DNA of 64,000 nt from Vibrio sp. 10N.286.49.B1. Lineage in GTDB: Bacteria > Pseudomonadota > Gammaproteobacteria > Enterobacterales > Vibrionaceae. Below, piece after piece: positions 8,959 through 17,768 of this stretch; the first letter of the stretch is position 1; every line of letters starts with the position of its first letter. Location: contig NZ_MCUW01000010.1 in assembly GCF_002873335.1 (NCBI RefSeq), forward strand, positions 1 to 64,000, written 5' to 3'. Under the pieces are notes generated by a model that was not told the origin of the DNA, searched no databases, and saw nothing but the letters and a program-made list of their open reading frames with translations. The position numbers and the translations under genes were made by a program.

Positions 8959-9168
8959 TCACAACACACCCATCATCTTCTTGTATTTGACTACACATTG
9001 TTCAAACCACGCCTTTTCAGCGTCATCACGAATATTTTCAAGCTGAGTTCTGAGTGCCTCAGGACCTGCTTTGGCCTCTTTAAGCTGCCAGACGATATAG
9101 GACGCCTGCTTATCCAGCTCAACTTTGTTTTTTTCTGCGGCAGGCAGTAAAGATAAGTTGTGAGACAT
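8959..9168 (-). CDS. DUF3283-family small protein
   Basis: This 69-residue soluble protein begins MSHNLSLLPAAEKNKVELDK and is rich in charged helical segments (ELDKQASYIVWQLKEAKAG, RDDAEKAWFEQ). I recognise it as the short DUF3283 family, found mainly in Vibrio and of unknown function. It has no signal peptide or membrane segment. It lies alone between the YebC-family gene and another short gene on the same strand. Confidence 0.75.
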   Translation of the reverse strand: MSHNLSLLPAAEKNKVELDKQASYIVWQLKEAKAGPEALRTQLENIRDDAEKAWFEQCVVKYKKMMGVL

Positions 9169-9242
9169 AGTGATTCATTGGTTAGTTCAGGTGGTCTGCG
9201 AATATAACACCGATGAAGTGTTGAACTCAAATCAAGTCATCA

Positions 9243-9272
9243 AAAATACGAAAGGGTGGCAATTGCCACCCT
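9243..9272 (-). terminator. Weak terminator after the small 66-residue gene
   Basis: The palindrome AGGGTGGCAATTGCCACCCT (9253-9272) is followed on the minus strand by TTCGTATTTTTG. The U-tract is interrupted. Confidence 0.55.
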
Positions 9273-9289
9273 CTTTGACGTTCGTTCCA

Positions 9290-9490
9290 TCAATGGATTA
9301 AACCAAGCTCCCGAGCTTCCTCGAGTGTTAACCCGCTTTCTTTAATTTCTCTCAACGCTTCTATGCGTCGTCTTGCTTCCACTGATTTGGCAGGCTTAGC
9401 AAGACGTGGTTCTTCCGTGTACTCTTCTGAGTGATCCCATTTAGTCGTGATGGACGTCATATCATCATGGTCGATAGAATTAATGGACAT
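9290..9490 (-). CDS. Small basic protein, PA3496-like family
   Basis: The protein has 66 residues from ATG 9490, which is preceded by a strong GGAGG at 6 bp spacing. A longer reading frame extends upstream to 9586 but has no good ribosome-binding site. The N-terminal half is acidic and polar. The C-terminal half contains KSVEARRRIEALREIKESG, resembling the Arg-rich 'RRxIE' core of PA3496-type small proteins, which are annotated as putative envelope-integrity proteins. That assignment is tentative. No membrane helix or signal peptide is present. Confidence 0.7.
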   Translation of the reverse strand: MSINSIDHDDMTSITTKWDHSEEYTEEPRLAKPAKSVEARRRIEALREIKESGLTLEEARELGLIH

Positions 9491-9978
9491 TGTTTCCTCC
9501 AGATAAACCATGTCTAGGACACCTAATCTGTAGCAAAGGAAAATAGGGTTGTTAAGGGAAATAAGCCAAGATTGTGACTTACTCAATAGTTCTGAATAGA
9601 AGTTAAAAAATGGGGAATATAAGTTTTGAATTTGACTAAATTGCGCAGTACATTCTGGGGATTACGCTGTCAAAATTCGACGTGATCTAGATCCCTCTTT
9701 TTCTAGCCTTTTTCCTTAGCCTCTATGGCCTACTGGTACCAAACCTCTCATCGAATCAACACACATTTTCTACAGATAAAAAAATAGCGAGTTCAAACGA
9801 ACTCGCCAAAAATATATCAGAATGAATGTAACAATATGAGCCAATCTACATGTTTCATTAGAGAGGACAAAAGGTTGTCTATTCGGGATAAATAATAGCC
9901 AGTACCTTGCCTTCTTTTGTCAATGCTCTGTCAGCGTTCTGTGCGCTTCTAGACAAATCATTGTCTCGAGTCCAATAA
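9491..9978. other. Non-coding region downstream of rctB
   Basis: This 488 bp stretch has no supportable gene. The part next to 9490 carries the promoter and ribosome-binding site of the small gene. The only other clear element is the hairpin at 9787-9806. The 170 bp between that hairpin and the rctB stop codon is unexplained. Confidence 0.5.
9777..9806 (-). terminator. Probable rctB transcription terminator
   Basis: The stem GCGAGTTC / GAACTCGC with loop AAAC (9787-9806) is preceded by AAAAAAATA on the plus strand, a U-tract for minus-strand transcripts. It is the first intrinsic terminator after rctB. Confidence 0.75.
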
Positions 9979-11949
9979 CTAGATAGAGACTTCGTCCAAC
10001 ACACGAAATACCGTCTCATCAACCTTACCCTGATACACACTCTTGCAAATTTTCTTACGTACCGCTAATGCAGAAATCAGCCTTTCAATAGACAAGTGTT
10101 TATTCTCTTGTCGTGAGTTATACGACTCGACCACTTCACTCAATGTTTCGTATGGGATCACATTACCGTCGACACGCAACCAATCAAGCTTCTCCATCAA
10201 TTCAGAACACTCTTGTTTGATTGACGCTAGTGGATGTCCAGTCATAGCCGACAAAGCCGTTATACTGCGTTCTAGAGCCTCTGGTGAAGTATATTTGGAT
10301 AGGACTATCGTAATTTCATCCGCGTTAATTTCAACAAGGTGTTTACGCTGCTTCACTCTGCGACCCAAATTACCTTTCGGAGATGGTGATTTACGCTGAA
10401 TGGGTTCAAACTCACCATCGATGATCGACGACAACTCGTCCAATTGTTTGCGACTTACTAATTCATGACGAAGTGGGTTAGGTAGGGTTGGAGCCATATT
10501 CCGCTTACCGGCATTCGTCGTTCTCGCTCGTGAATAGCGAAGTACTTCCTCAACATCGCAACGTATGTCGACTTGATAGTCTGGGAGCTTAGCAGAAGGA
10601 TCAAGACACGTTAACGTCAGGTGATAACCCCATAGATTTACATCAAACTCTATTTCCGTTTGTTGATCTTCACCTAATCGTCTTAGCTCTCGAAGAAGAT
10701 CCATCGAAAAACGCCGCCACTCAATGTTACGGCTTAGTTTTTGATTTAATTCGGATAGCAGCAGACAGTCGGTATGACGTCGAGCCATACGGCTACGAAA
10801 GTAGGAGTAAAGCTGGAACACCAACGTATGTTGCTTCAAAATTTCTGGAGGGAACAAGAAGAAGTAATCTCGAGTGAGGAGCTCTTCATAGAACGAAGGC
10901 TCCCAAACCAAAATGTACAAATTTGGTTTGATTTTAATCTCGCCATCAGCTCCTTCACGTGGTGCTTCTTCAGAGGCAGTTATCGTTCGAGCAATAAACC
11001 GAAAACGGTCACTTTTAAAACCTTCTGGCATGTTCTCACTTAACCAGCGACCCGTAAGTTCATGTAGCTGAAAGTCTGTAAACTCAATTCTATCGATGCT
11101 ATCACGAATAGAATCACGTGCCGGGCCACTATCTTTTTTACCTCTTAATGCCAGTATGTCGGTAATGTAAAGGGGTGTTTTATTGGGTACATGTTTCGCA
11201 TCAAGTTGATACTCTTCATGATGATGATCATGGTACTGAACCGTCAAAGTAAATAATGCAAATAACGTCATGAGATCATCAACTGTCATGATATTTTTAG
11301 ATGATCTTGTTTCAATAACAGCACGAGTTCCAGAGATTGAAACCATCGATTTTTGATAGCTTTTTCGCGTTCTCGGTGGTGCTAACGCTTGATCAATGAT
11401 CCCTGCCCAGTTTGTTGGTGAAACAATAAACTGGTCCGCTTCGTCACGCATTGCTGGTGGTGTGTAAAGACCATGTTCATTAAGCAATCGCTTATTGACT
11501 TGAGTTTGTGCAAGTGCCTTCGATTTCTTTTGCTTTTCAGATTGCTTCACCGACTCTGTAATCAAGCTTGTGGCACCCAAAACGGACACGAGTTGATTAG
11601 GGTTAATAAATCGATGGAGCATGGTTTTACCAGCAAGGCCTTCCTCAAATTTAACGGGAAGTTGGGTAAAAAGACCTATACCCACAGCAGCACGTAGCCT
11701 TTGCTGTATTGCCGCGCGAGTCAGTTTACCATCTGTAGCATTGATCAATTCAGTTGTAGACACATAACCGTCTTTAGAACTAAATCCACGCAATGAAATC
11801 AAATTAAGTAATTCAAGAATGCTTTTGGTAACACCTTTGAAATGTTGGTATTGCTCGATCCAATCAACGGACGCTTCGGTAATTTCAAAGAGGTGGCCCC
11901 CTTTGTGATCTCTTGGTAGCTTGATCAAAACTTTTTTATGGTCACTCAT
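9979..11949 (-). CDS. rctB: RctB, chromosome 2 replication initiator
   Basis: This 656-residue protein is essentially the length of Vibrio cholerae RctB (658). RctB is the Vibrionaceae-specific initiator that binds the 11/12-mer iterons and 39-mer elements of ori2, opens the duplex and controls firing of chromosome 2. Recognition rests on length, the start MSDHKKVLIKLPRDHKGGHL, winged-helix-like segments (SKDGYVSTTELINATDGK), the basic C-terminal part (KSPSPKGNLGRRVKQRK), and above all the neighbouring iteron array and parAB2. The gene points away from the origin, and its promoter lies in the ori2 leader, where RctB autorepression is known. It starts at ATG 11949. Confidence 0.97.
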   Translation of the reverse strand: MSDHKKVLIKLPRDHKGGHLFEITEASVDWIEQYQHFKGVTKSILELLNLISLRGFSSKDGYVSTTELINATDGKLTRAAIQQRLRAAVGIGLFTQLPVKFEEGLAGKTMLHRFINPNQLVSVLGATSLITESVKQSEKQKKSKALAQTQVNKRLLNEHGLYTPPAMRDEADQFIVSPTNWAGIIDQALAPPRTRKSYQKSMVSISGTRAVIETRSSKNIMTVDDLMTLFALFTLTVQYHDHHHEEYQLDAKHVPNKTPLYITDILALRGKKDSGPARDSIRDSIDRIEFTDFQLHELTGRWLSENMPEGFKSDRFRFIARTITASEEAPREGADGEIKIKPNLYILVWEPSFYEELLTRDYFFLFPPEILKQHTLVFQLYSYFRSRMARRHTDCLLLSELNQKLSRNIEWRRFSMDLLRELRRLGEDQQTEIEFDVNLWGYHLTLTCLDPSAKLPDYQVDIRCDVEEVLRYSRARTTNAGKRNMAPTLPNPLRHELVSRKQLDELSSIIDGEFEPIQRKSPSPKGNLGRRVKQRKHLVEINADEITIVLSKYTSPEALERSITALSAMTGHPLASIKQECSELMEKLDWLRVDGNVIPYETLSEVVESYNSRQENKHLSIERLISALAVRKKICKSVYQGKVDETVFRVLDEVSI

Positions 11950-12161
11950 GATTAGATCTATATCACACTATCCGTAATTCCGATATTGTTCCAAAGAATA
12001 AAGAAAAACAGATCATAAAGAAAGGATTATTTTTAGGTTTTTATTATTATGATCTATCTGATAATACTGATCTAATATGATTAAGTGATCTAATGATCTG
12101 GCTGCACTTTTCCTTATAAGTTATTGTTAATATTGGTTTATTTTTCACCCTTAATGGAAGC

Positions 12162-12284
12162 ATGATCAGGAGCCCACCGAAACGATGATCATTATTATTT
12201 GAAAGCATGATCATTACAAAGTGAATCTATGATCATGATAAAAAGGAAAGCATGATCATTACAATCTGGAGGCATGATCAAGAG
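12162..12284 (+). repeat. Array of six RctB iterons
   Basis: ATGATCA begins at 12162, 12185, 12207, 12229, 12252 and 12274, a regular 22-23 bp step (two helical turns) on one face of the DNA. Each copy contains the Dam site GATC, whose methylation is required for RctB binding in known ori2 origins. The 3' flanks vary (GGAG, TTAT, TTAC, TGAT, TTAC, AGAG). Confidence 0.92.
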
Positions 12285-12295
12285 GGAAAATGAAG

Positions 12296-12304
12296 TTATC
12301 CACA
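12296..12304 (+). other. DnaA box
   Basis: TTATCCACA is a perfect consensus DnaA box, placed 12 bp after the last iteron of the array. Confidence 0.85.
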
Positions 12305-12372
12305 ACTTGTTGGGATCTTTATTTGAAATACGGTTCTTTGTCCTATAGATATCGTAAAAAACACATGGAAGC

Positions 12373-12781
12373 ATGATCAAGATAATGAGGCTTATCAAAT
12401 GAAGCTAGCATCTTTGGTGGGTTTTTAATCATTTTACAATGCAATTCAGTTTATGACGTTCATTTGGACGAGAAAGTGATGGGGACCGTCTTGCCAGTAA
12501 TGTAGCGGAACGATGATCATGCTAGTAAAAGTGCGACTAATGTATTTCAATTGCCGTTCTGCATGAGCAATGTTCACTCAAAGCCCTTATTCAACCGAGC
12601 ATCTACCGTAGTTTAGTTGAATGTTAACATGCTTCCGGTCAAGAATATCGCTTGATCATTCTTCCAATGTTTAGATCATAATCTAATACTCTGGTTTTAC
12701 TGAGAAGCCCGTTTTTTTTCCTTGATCATGCGTCTGAAGTGACGACTTTCATACTTCTATGTTGCGGCTTACCTTGATCAT
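12373..12781. repeat. Additional ori2 iterons in the regulatory half
   Basis: Forward ATGATCA copies start at 12373 and 12513. Inverted copies (TTGATCAT) occur at 12652-12659, 12722-12729 and 12774-12781. They are irregularly spaced and change orientation. This fits the dispersed control iterons of the rctA-side region rather than the unwinding array. Confidence 0.75.
12606..12637 (+). repeat. 39-mer-like bipartite motif, copy 1
   Basis: CCGTAGTTTAG, 16 bp, then TTCCG. The same halves with the same 16 bp spacing recur at 12930. I infer these are the RctB 39-mer inhibitory elements known from ori2. Confidence 0.65.
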
Positions 12782-12929
12782 ATTTCCCACATAGTCTTCC
12801 TTGCTGTTATTTAGATTAGTTACTGGCTAATGAAAGTCCTCGGGTAAAAGTTCTTAAATTCTCTATTCGTTATCTTGTGGCGTGGATTAGTCTATGGATT
12901 CATATTGGTTATTTTCCAAATATCACTCG

Positions 12930-12961
12930 CCGTAGTTTAGCGCTCTTTTGTAATCGTTCCG
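12930..12961 (+). repeat. 39-mer-like bipartite motif, copy 2
   Basis: CCGTAGTTTAG, 16 bp, then TTCCG, as at 12606, although the 16 bp between the halves is largely different. It ends 12 bp before the parS2 site at 12974. A 39-mer role is inferred. Confidence 0.65.
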
Positions 12962-12973
12962 ATATAATGTATG

Positions 12974-12986
12974 TTTACATTGTAAA
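12974..12986. other. parS2: parS2 centromere site in ori2
   Basis: TTTACATTGTAAA is a perfect consensus match with T at the variable centre; the other perfect sites have G or C there. It lies 211 bp before parA2. Confidence 0.9.
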
Positions 12987-13196
12987 TTGGTGACGCCGTA
13001 ACACTTTTGTGATTTTGCAGATTGTGACAAAATCTACAGAGAATTTTCGTTCAAGGAATAGCCCAATATCACAAATTGACAATACAGAACCGAAATAAGT
13101 GTAAGGAATGACATTAAATGTATAGACAGCTTTTTTGTGAAAATGTAGGATATTGCTGTACGTAATTTAATTTGGATTACTTGACCGGACTTAGGT

Positions 13197-14414
13197 ATGA
13201 AAAGAGAGCAAACGATAGATAATCTTTACCGACTGGCTGAACTGACTCAACAAGTGCAGGCAGACCGTATCGAACTTGTGTTAGAAGAGCGCAGCGACGA
13301 ACATTTTCCTCCAATGTCTAAAGCGATGATGGAAACTCGTTCTGGTTTGACCCGTCGAAAACTCGATGATGCGATTGGTAAACTGGAGGCAAGTGGCCAT
13401 CAATTTACTAAGAATAATGCCAACCATTATTCGATTTCGTTGCAAGAAGCCCATATGTTAATGGATGCGGCTGCCGTCCCTAAATTCCATGAACGAAAAA
13501 ATAGCCAAGAAAATAAGCCTTGGGTTATTAATGTTCAGAATCAAAAGGGTGGTACAGGAAAATCGATGAGCGCAGTGCATCTGGCTGCCTGCTTAGCATT
13601 GAATTTAGAAAAGCGTTATCGTATTTGTCTTATTGATTTGGATCCACAGGGGTCGCTTAGGCTTTTCTTAAATCCTCAAATTAGCTCCTCTGAGCATGAC
13701 AATATTTATTCTGCCGTCGATATCATGCTGGAAAATGTACCTGAAGATACCGATATCGATATCGATTTTTTACGTAAAAATGTTCTGCTGCCAACCCAGT
13801 ATCCAAATTTAAAAACCATTTCGGCATTCCCCGAAGATGCCATGTTTAATGCTGAAGCGTGGCAAGACCTATCACAAAATCAATCTCTTGATATTGTGAA
13901 GCTTCTTAAAGAGCAGTTAATTGATAAAATTGCTGATGACTTTGATGTCATTATGATCGATACCGGTCCGCACGTCGATCCGTTGGTATGGAACGCAATG
14001 TACGCGTCTAATGCGCTGCTTATTCCATGTGCGGCGAAACGTTTAGACTGGGCATCTACGGTTAACTTCTTTCAACATTTGCCAACGGTTTATGAGATGT
14101 TTCCTGAAGATTGGAAGGGCTTAGAGTTCGTTCGATTAATGCCGACCATTTTTGAAGATGACAATAAAAAACAAGTATCGGTTCTCACAGAGATGAATTA
14201 TTTGTTGGGCGATCAGGTCATGATGGCGACAATTCCAAGAAGTCGAGCCTTTGAAACCTGTGCAGACACTTACAGTACCGTGTTTGACTTGACCGCCTCT
14301 GATTTTGAGGGGGGGAAGAAAACCTTGGCAACCGCTCAAGATGCCGTGCAAAAAAGTGCACTAGAATTAGAAAGAGTATTACATAGTAACTGGGCTTCAC
14401 TGAATCAAGGGTAA
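13197..14414 (+). CDS. parA2: ParA2 chromosome-partition ATPase
   Basis: This 405-residue type Ia ParA is the same length as V. cholerae ParA2. An N-terminal helical and winged-helix region (about 1-105) precedes the deviant Walker A QNQKGGTGKSMSAVH at about 115-129, which has the signature lysine. Walker A' / B-type motifs follow (LIDLDPQGSLRLF and VIMIDTGPHVDPLVW). The protein binds non-specific DNA as ATP-bound filaments and moves ParB2-parS2 complexes, positioning chromosome 2 origins. It is co-transcribed with parB2, with a 6 bp gap. The N-terminal extension usually gives autoregulation. The ribosome-binding site is weak (TTAGGT). Confidence 0.96.
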   Translation: MKREQTIDNLYRLAELTQQVQADRIELVLEERSDEHFPPMSKAMMETRSGLTRRKLDDAIGKLEASGHQFTKNNANHYSISLQEAHMLMDAAAVPKFHERKNSQENKPWVINVQNQKGGTGKSMSAVHLAACLALNLEKRYRICLIDLDPQGSLRLFLNPQISSSEHDNIYSAVDIMLENVPEDTDIDIDFLRKNVLLPTQYPNLKTISAFPEDAMFNAEAWQDLSQNQSLDIVKLLKEQLIDKIADDFDVIMIDTGPHVDPLVWNAMYASNALLIPCAAKRLDWASTVNFFQHLPTVYEMFPEDWKGLEFVRLMPTIFEDDNKKQVSVLTEMNYLLGDQVMMATIPRSRAFETCADTYSTVFDLTASDFEGGKKTLATAQDAVQKSALELERVLHSNWASLNQG

Positions 14415-14420
14415 TAGAAC

Positions 14421-15392
14421 ATGGCGATTAAAACTTCTGATCTGAATGCAAAATTATTTGGTAAGGCAAATAAACGCCGAGCCTCAACACCTCAGGAAGC
14501 TCAGACTGCCGCAAAAGAACAAGCGCAAGTCATTGAACTTGCGGTTGCCGGAGAAGATCTTGTTTCATTCGAACTTATTCGAATTCCAGCCGATAAGATT
14601 GAATCTTCTACTTTTGTTTTTCAAGAAAATGCACGTGAGCAGTCGTTTCTTAATGAACATGCCTTGTCAGACGTGCTTTCTACGTTACGCGATAAAGGGC
14701 AACAGTACCCAGCGGTAGGTCGCCGTCAAGAAGACGGAAGTATCGAAGTGCTTGATGGCAGCCGACGTCGAATGTCGTGCATCATTGCTAATCAAGAGTT
14801 CCTGATTTATGTCGCTAATAATATCAATGGTAATCACGCTAAGTTTCTTTCTGACGTCGCGAACGCACATAAGCCTTTGTCTCTTTACGAGAAGGGCAAG
14901 GAGATGCAAGCGAAGCTGGATAGCGGTGAAGCAGACGACCAAAAAGCACTGGCAAAAATGTTTCAGTGCAGCGAAGCACTTGTCAGTGGTGCATTAAAGG
15001 CGGCTGATTTGCCTCTTGAATTACTTCAAGCTTACCCGAATGTTAGTGATCTTGGTCGACCTACCATTGTGAAACTGCACAAGCAATTTAATGAGCTGGG
15101 TGATGAAAATCAATTGACCTTGATTGGACGCTGTCGAGGGTCAGACGGTTATGTATGGCAACAAAGTTCAGCACATGGCGTCGCGCGAATAACGAAAGAT
15201 GTGTCTGAAACATTAGAGCACTGGATGCATGAACTGGTCCCGCCAAAACGAGCGAAAGTTAGCAAAACTGATTTGGTGAAGGGAAGGGCATCTTATAGCC
15301 GTAAGGGGCCAAACTTAGCGCTTAATCTTAAAAAAATCGATGACCAAACGATGGATGAAATATTGGCGTTTATTAAGTCAAAATTGCATTGA
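14421..15392 (+). CDS. parB2: ParB2 centromere-binding protein
   Basis: This 323-residue ParB-family protein has a ParB N-terminal nuclease-like domain at about 60-150. It includes a GRRQEDGSIEVLDGSRRR segment, corresponding to the CTP-binding motif region. The helix-turn-helix lies around 170-200 (ALAKMFQCSEALVSGALKAADLP) and a C-terminal dimerisation region follows. It should bind the TTTACANTGTAAA sites found through this window and spread from them. It directly follows parA2 and is closed by a strong terminator. Confidence 0.96.
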   Translation: MAIKTSDLNAKLFGKANKRRASTPQEAQTAAKEQAQVIELAVAGEDLVSFELIRIPADKIESSTFVFQENAREQSFLNEHALSDVLSTLRDKGQQYPAVGRRQEDGSIEVLDGSRRRMSCIIANQEFLIYVANNINGNHAKFLSDVANAHKPLSLYEKGKEMQAKLDSGEADDQKALAKMFQCSEALVSGALKAADLPLELLQAYPNVSDLGRPTIVKLHKQFNELGDENQLTLIGRCRGSDGYVWQQSSAHGVARITKDVSETLEHWMHELVPPKRAKVSKTDLVKGRASYSRKGPNLALNLKKIDDQTMDEILAFIKSKLH

Positions 15393-15394
15393 TA

Positions 15395-15425
15395 AAATAC
15401 CCCGCTCAAGCGGGGTATTTTTTTG
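15395..15425 (+). terminator. Terminator of parAB2
   Basis: The stem AAAATACCCCGC / GCGGGGTATTTT with loop TCAA and a T-run begins 3 bp after the parB2 stop codon. Confidence 0.95.
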
Positions 15426-15461
15426 CTAGTATAGACACAGCCTCATTTGAATTACATAACT

Positions 15462-17552
15462 ATGTCTCACATTGAATCAAGTCTTTCTCAATCTCTCTGT
15501 TCACTTATTGACGCCGCGAAACAACGTTTCGCTCGTGGTGTTGTTGTATTTGAGGGTTCTACCTCTTGGGCTCAAACCCAGATTAATCAATTGATGACGA
15601 GTGTTGCCATTGATGCTCGTTGTCAGTTGGGCGGCGTTCCCCTAAGTGGAACAAACTATTATTCTAGTCACCAAGGACGTCAGCTTCTTGGGCGTGAAAA
15701 TCACCTCTTGGTTGTGGACCTTAACGATAACTTTGACGCCAATAGTTTCAACGCCGCAGTTGGAAGTGTCATCGGTGGAGGGGTTTTGGTGTTCATCTGC
15801 AGCGACCTCAATCAATTGCAACCCTGGATCAAAAATCACATTTTGAAGTTACCTTTGCTGAAGCAGTCTGACGCTAGCTTTATCAACGATGCTGATTGGC
15901 ATCGCCGCTATGAAGCATTGACCTTTGAAGATGCAAATACGCGTTTTGTTGAGCAACATTCGGCAATCTTATTAATTGAGAAAGTGTTGACCGGGCATCG
16001 AAAGCGTCCATTGGTGTTGACTGCAGATCGTGGGCGCGGGAAGAGTAGCGCTCTCGGTTTAGCGGCTAAAAAAATATTATGTGAGCCCAACAAGCGCATT
16101 TTAGTTACCGCGCCAAGTAAAAATGCGGTGTTACCTATTTTCGAACACGCCCAATCTTCAACAATGCCGGGTGACGCTAATATAGGGAACGGGACCATTA
16201 GCGCAGATAACCATTCTGTATTGGCCTTCATTTCTCCTGATGAACTATTGGAACAGTTGCCTGATTGTGATTTGCTTTTGGTTGATGAAGCCGCCGCCAT
16301 ACCGGTTCCAATGCTTAAATTGATTATTGAACGCTATCACCGTGTTGTTTTTGCTAGCACTGAGCATGGTTACGAGGGGTGTGGTAGGGGATTCAGCTTG
16401 AAGTTTATTCCTTGGCTGCAAGCGTATCGCCCTGGCATGAAGCAATATCAGATGAAGCAACCTATTCGTTGGGTTGTACGCGATCCGCTTGAGGCTTGGT
16501 GTGCGGACACATTTTTGCTCGATTGTGAAATGGCATCAATCACACCCGATATAACGATAGAATCCGTGTCTTCATCAGTGTGGCAGTTTCATACCTTCAA
16601 AGATAAACACGCGTTACGTAATAGTCCGCATTTGAAACAGGCGTTTTCGTTGCTTGTTAATGCGCATTATCAAACCTCTCCTAATGACTTAATGCTGCTA
16701 CTTAATGATGAAAGCGTTAGCCTGTATGTCATGGTGCTAAATGAAAACGTCGTTGGTAGCGTGTTGCTCCATAGTGAAGGCGGACTCTCTAGGGAACTGG
16801 TCGATGACATTATGTTGGGGCGCGCTCGACCTAAAGGCCATCTTATCCCTTGTGATTTGAGTAATCATCTTGGACTAATTGAACCTGGCCTCCAGCGTTG
16901 CGCTCGTATTATGAGGATTGCTGTTCATCCTATGCTTCAATCGCAGGGGGTAGGAAGCGAGATGTTAGCGCGTTTGACGCAGTTTTTGGCGGAGTCGGTT
17001 GATTACCTTGCCACTTCTTTCGGGCTTACAAAACCACTGTTGCGGTTTTGGGTTGAAAATAATTACGCTCCTGTTCGCTTAGGTGCATCGAAAGATAAGT
17101 CTAGTGGTACGTATAGCCTCGGTTTGGTAAAGCCGATCCGTCAGTGTGCATCGTCATGGACTCAACTAGGTCGTGATAACTTATCGTTAAGTTTGCCCGT
17201 CCAGCTTGCTTCATCCAATCGCAATCTCGAGCCTTCATTGGCTTGGACTCTTTTTAGTCAAACCTATTCGTCATCAGTGGCGCCTCCAACTACGCCGTTG
17301 CTTGAGTTGTACGCTAAAGGTGGAAATGCGTTAGAATCCTGCCGATGGGGTTTGTTGCCTTTTCTACAGCGTTTGGTTGAAAATGGCATCATGGTTGATA
17401 GTAAGGTTGTGATTGGTGTAGCACTACTGCATTGGACGTGGAAAGATTGCTGTGCGAACGCGGGTTTTGCTGGCAAGAAACAGGCTGAGGCAGCATTCAG
17501 GAAAGACCTACTATCTTATATCCAACGTTTACAGTGTAAATTGCCTTTGTGA
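15462..17552 (+). CDS. tmcA: tRNA(Met) cytidine acetyltransferase TmcA
   Basis: This protein of about 696 residues makes N4-acetylcytidine at the wobble base of elongator tRNA-Met, using acetyl-CoA and ATP. An N-terminal DUF1726-type domain is followed by a helicase-like ATPase with Walker A TADRGRGKSSALGLA and the Walker-B-like LLLVDEAAAIPVPML. A GNAT acetyltransferase domain follows (RIMRIAVHPMLQSQGVGSEM) and then the C-terminal tRNA-binding part. I chose ATG 15462. An in-frame TTG at 15447 adds five residues, and neither has a clear ribosome-binding site. The last codons contain a perfect parS2 site. The downstream gap carries three more. Confidence 0.95.
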   Translation: MSHIESSLSQSLCSLIDAAKQRFARGVVVFEGSTSWAQTQINQLMTSVAIDARCQLGGVPLSGTNYYSSHQGRQLLGRENHLLVVDLNDNFDANSFNAAVGSVIGGGVLVFICSDLNQLQPWIKNHILKLPLLKQSDASFINDADWHRRYEALTFEDANTRFVEQHSAILLIEKVLTGHRKRPLVLTADRGRGKSSALGLAAKKILCEPNKRILVTAPSKNAVLPIFEHAQSSTMPGDANIGNGTISADNHSVLAFISPDELLEQLPDCDLLLVDEAAAIPVPMLKLIIERYHRVVFASTEHGYEGCGRGFSLKFIPWLQAYRPGMKQYQMKQPIRWVVRDPLEAWCADTFLLDCEMASITPDITIESVSSSVWQFHTFKDKHALRNSPHLKQAFSLLVNAHYQTSPNDLMLLLNDESVSLYVMVLNENVVGSVLLHSEGGLSRELVDDIMLGRARPKGHLIPCDLSNHLGLIEPGLQRCARIMRIAVHPMLQSQGVGSEMLARLTQFLAESVDYLATSFGLTKPLLRFWVENNYAPVRLGASKDKSSGTYSLGLVKPIRQCASSWTQLGRDNLSLSLPVQLASSNRNLEPSLAWTLFSQTYSSSVAPPTTPLLELYAKGGNALESCRWGLLPFLQRLVENGIMVDSKVVIGVALLHWTWKDCCANAGFAGKKQAEAAFRKDLLSYIQRLQCKLPL
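17528..17540. other. parS2: parS2 site inside the 3' end of tmcA
   Basis: TTTACAGTGTAAA is a perfect palindromic match. It falls in the final codons of tmcA, so the motif is also constrained as coding sequence. Confidence 0.9.
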
Positions 17553-17563
17553 AGAATGTCTGA

Positions 17564-17576
17564 TTTACAGTGTAAA
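17564..17576. other. parS2: parS2 site
   Basis: TTTACAGTGTAAA is a perfect match, 36 bp from the previous copy. Confidence 0.9.
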
Positions 17577-17591
17577 AGGCTAAAGTACGTT

Positions 17592-17604
17592 TTTACACTG
17601 TAAA
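17592..17604. other. parS2: parS2 site
   Basis: TTTACACTGTAAA is a perfect match, 28 bp from the previous copy. It has C at the centre, so it reads as the G version on the other strand. Confidence 0.9.
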
Positions 17605-17624
17605 TTAAATCTAATCTTTGATTG

Positions 17625-17637
17625 TTTACAGTGTAAA
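17625..17637. other. parS2: parS2 site
   Basis: TTTACAGTGTAAA is a perfect match, 33 bp from the previous copy. It is the last of a four-site cluster within 110 bp. Confidence 0.9.
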
Positions 17638-17768
17638 TTAGCCTCCTCATGGACATCCGTTCATCACGTCAACAAACCATTTCCGTATGATAGAATTTGA
17701 ATAGACCCTTTGACATCGAATAAATCAAGTACAACAACGTGACCGCAGACCTAGTTTTATGAATTCTC

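Larger units (their letters stand above)
11950..13196. other. Chromosome 2 origin of replication region (ori2)
   Basis: This 1247 bp region has no gene and lies between the divergent rctB and parA2. It contains an AT-rich, GATC-rich stretch next to rctB (11990-12120), six regularly spaced ATGATCA iterons, a perfect DnaA box, further iterons in both orientations, two copies of a 32-nt bipartite motif and one parS2. This arrangement matches the Vibrio ori2 layout: a minimal origin beside rctB and an rctA-like regulatory half towards parA2. A segment at 11969-11990 (CCGTAATTCCGATATTG) near the rctB start may be a truncated regulatory site. Confidence 0.93.

Noticed and set aside
12195..12398. 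67-residue minus-strand ORF inside ori2
   Set aside because: It reads through the iteron array and DnaA box, is composed of iteron-derived codons (repeated DHAF) and has no ribosome-binding site. It is an artefact of repeats.
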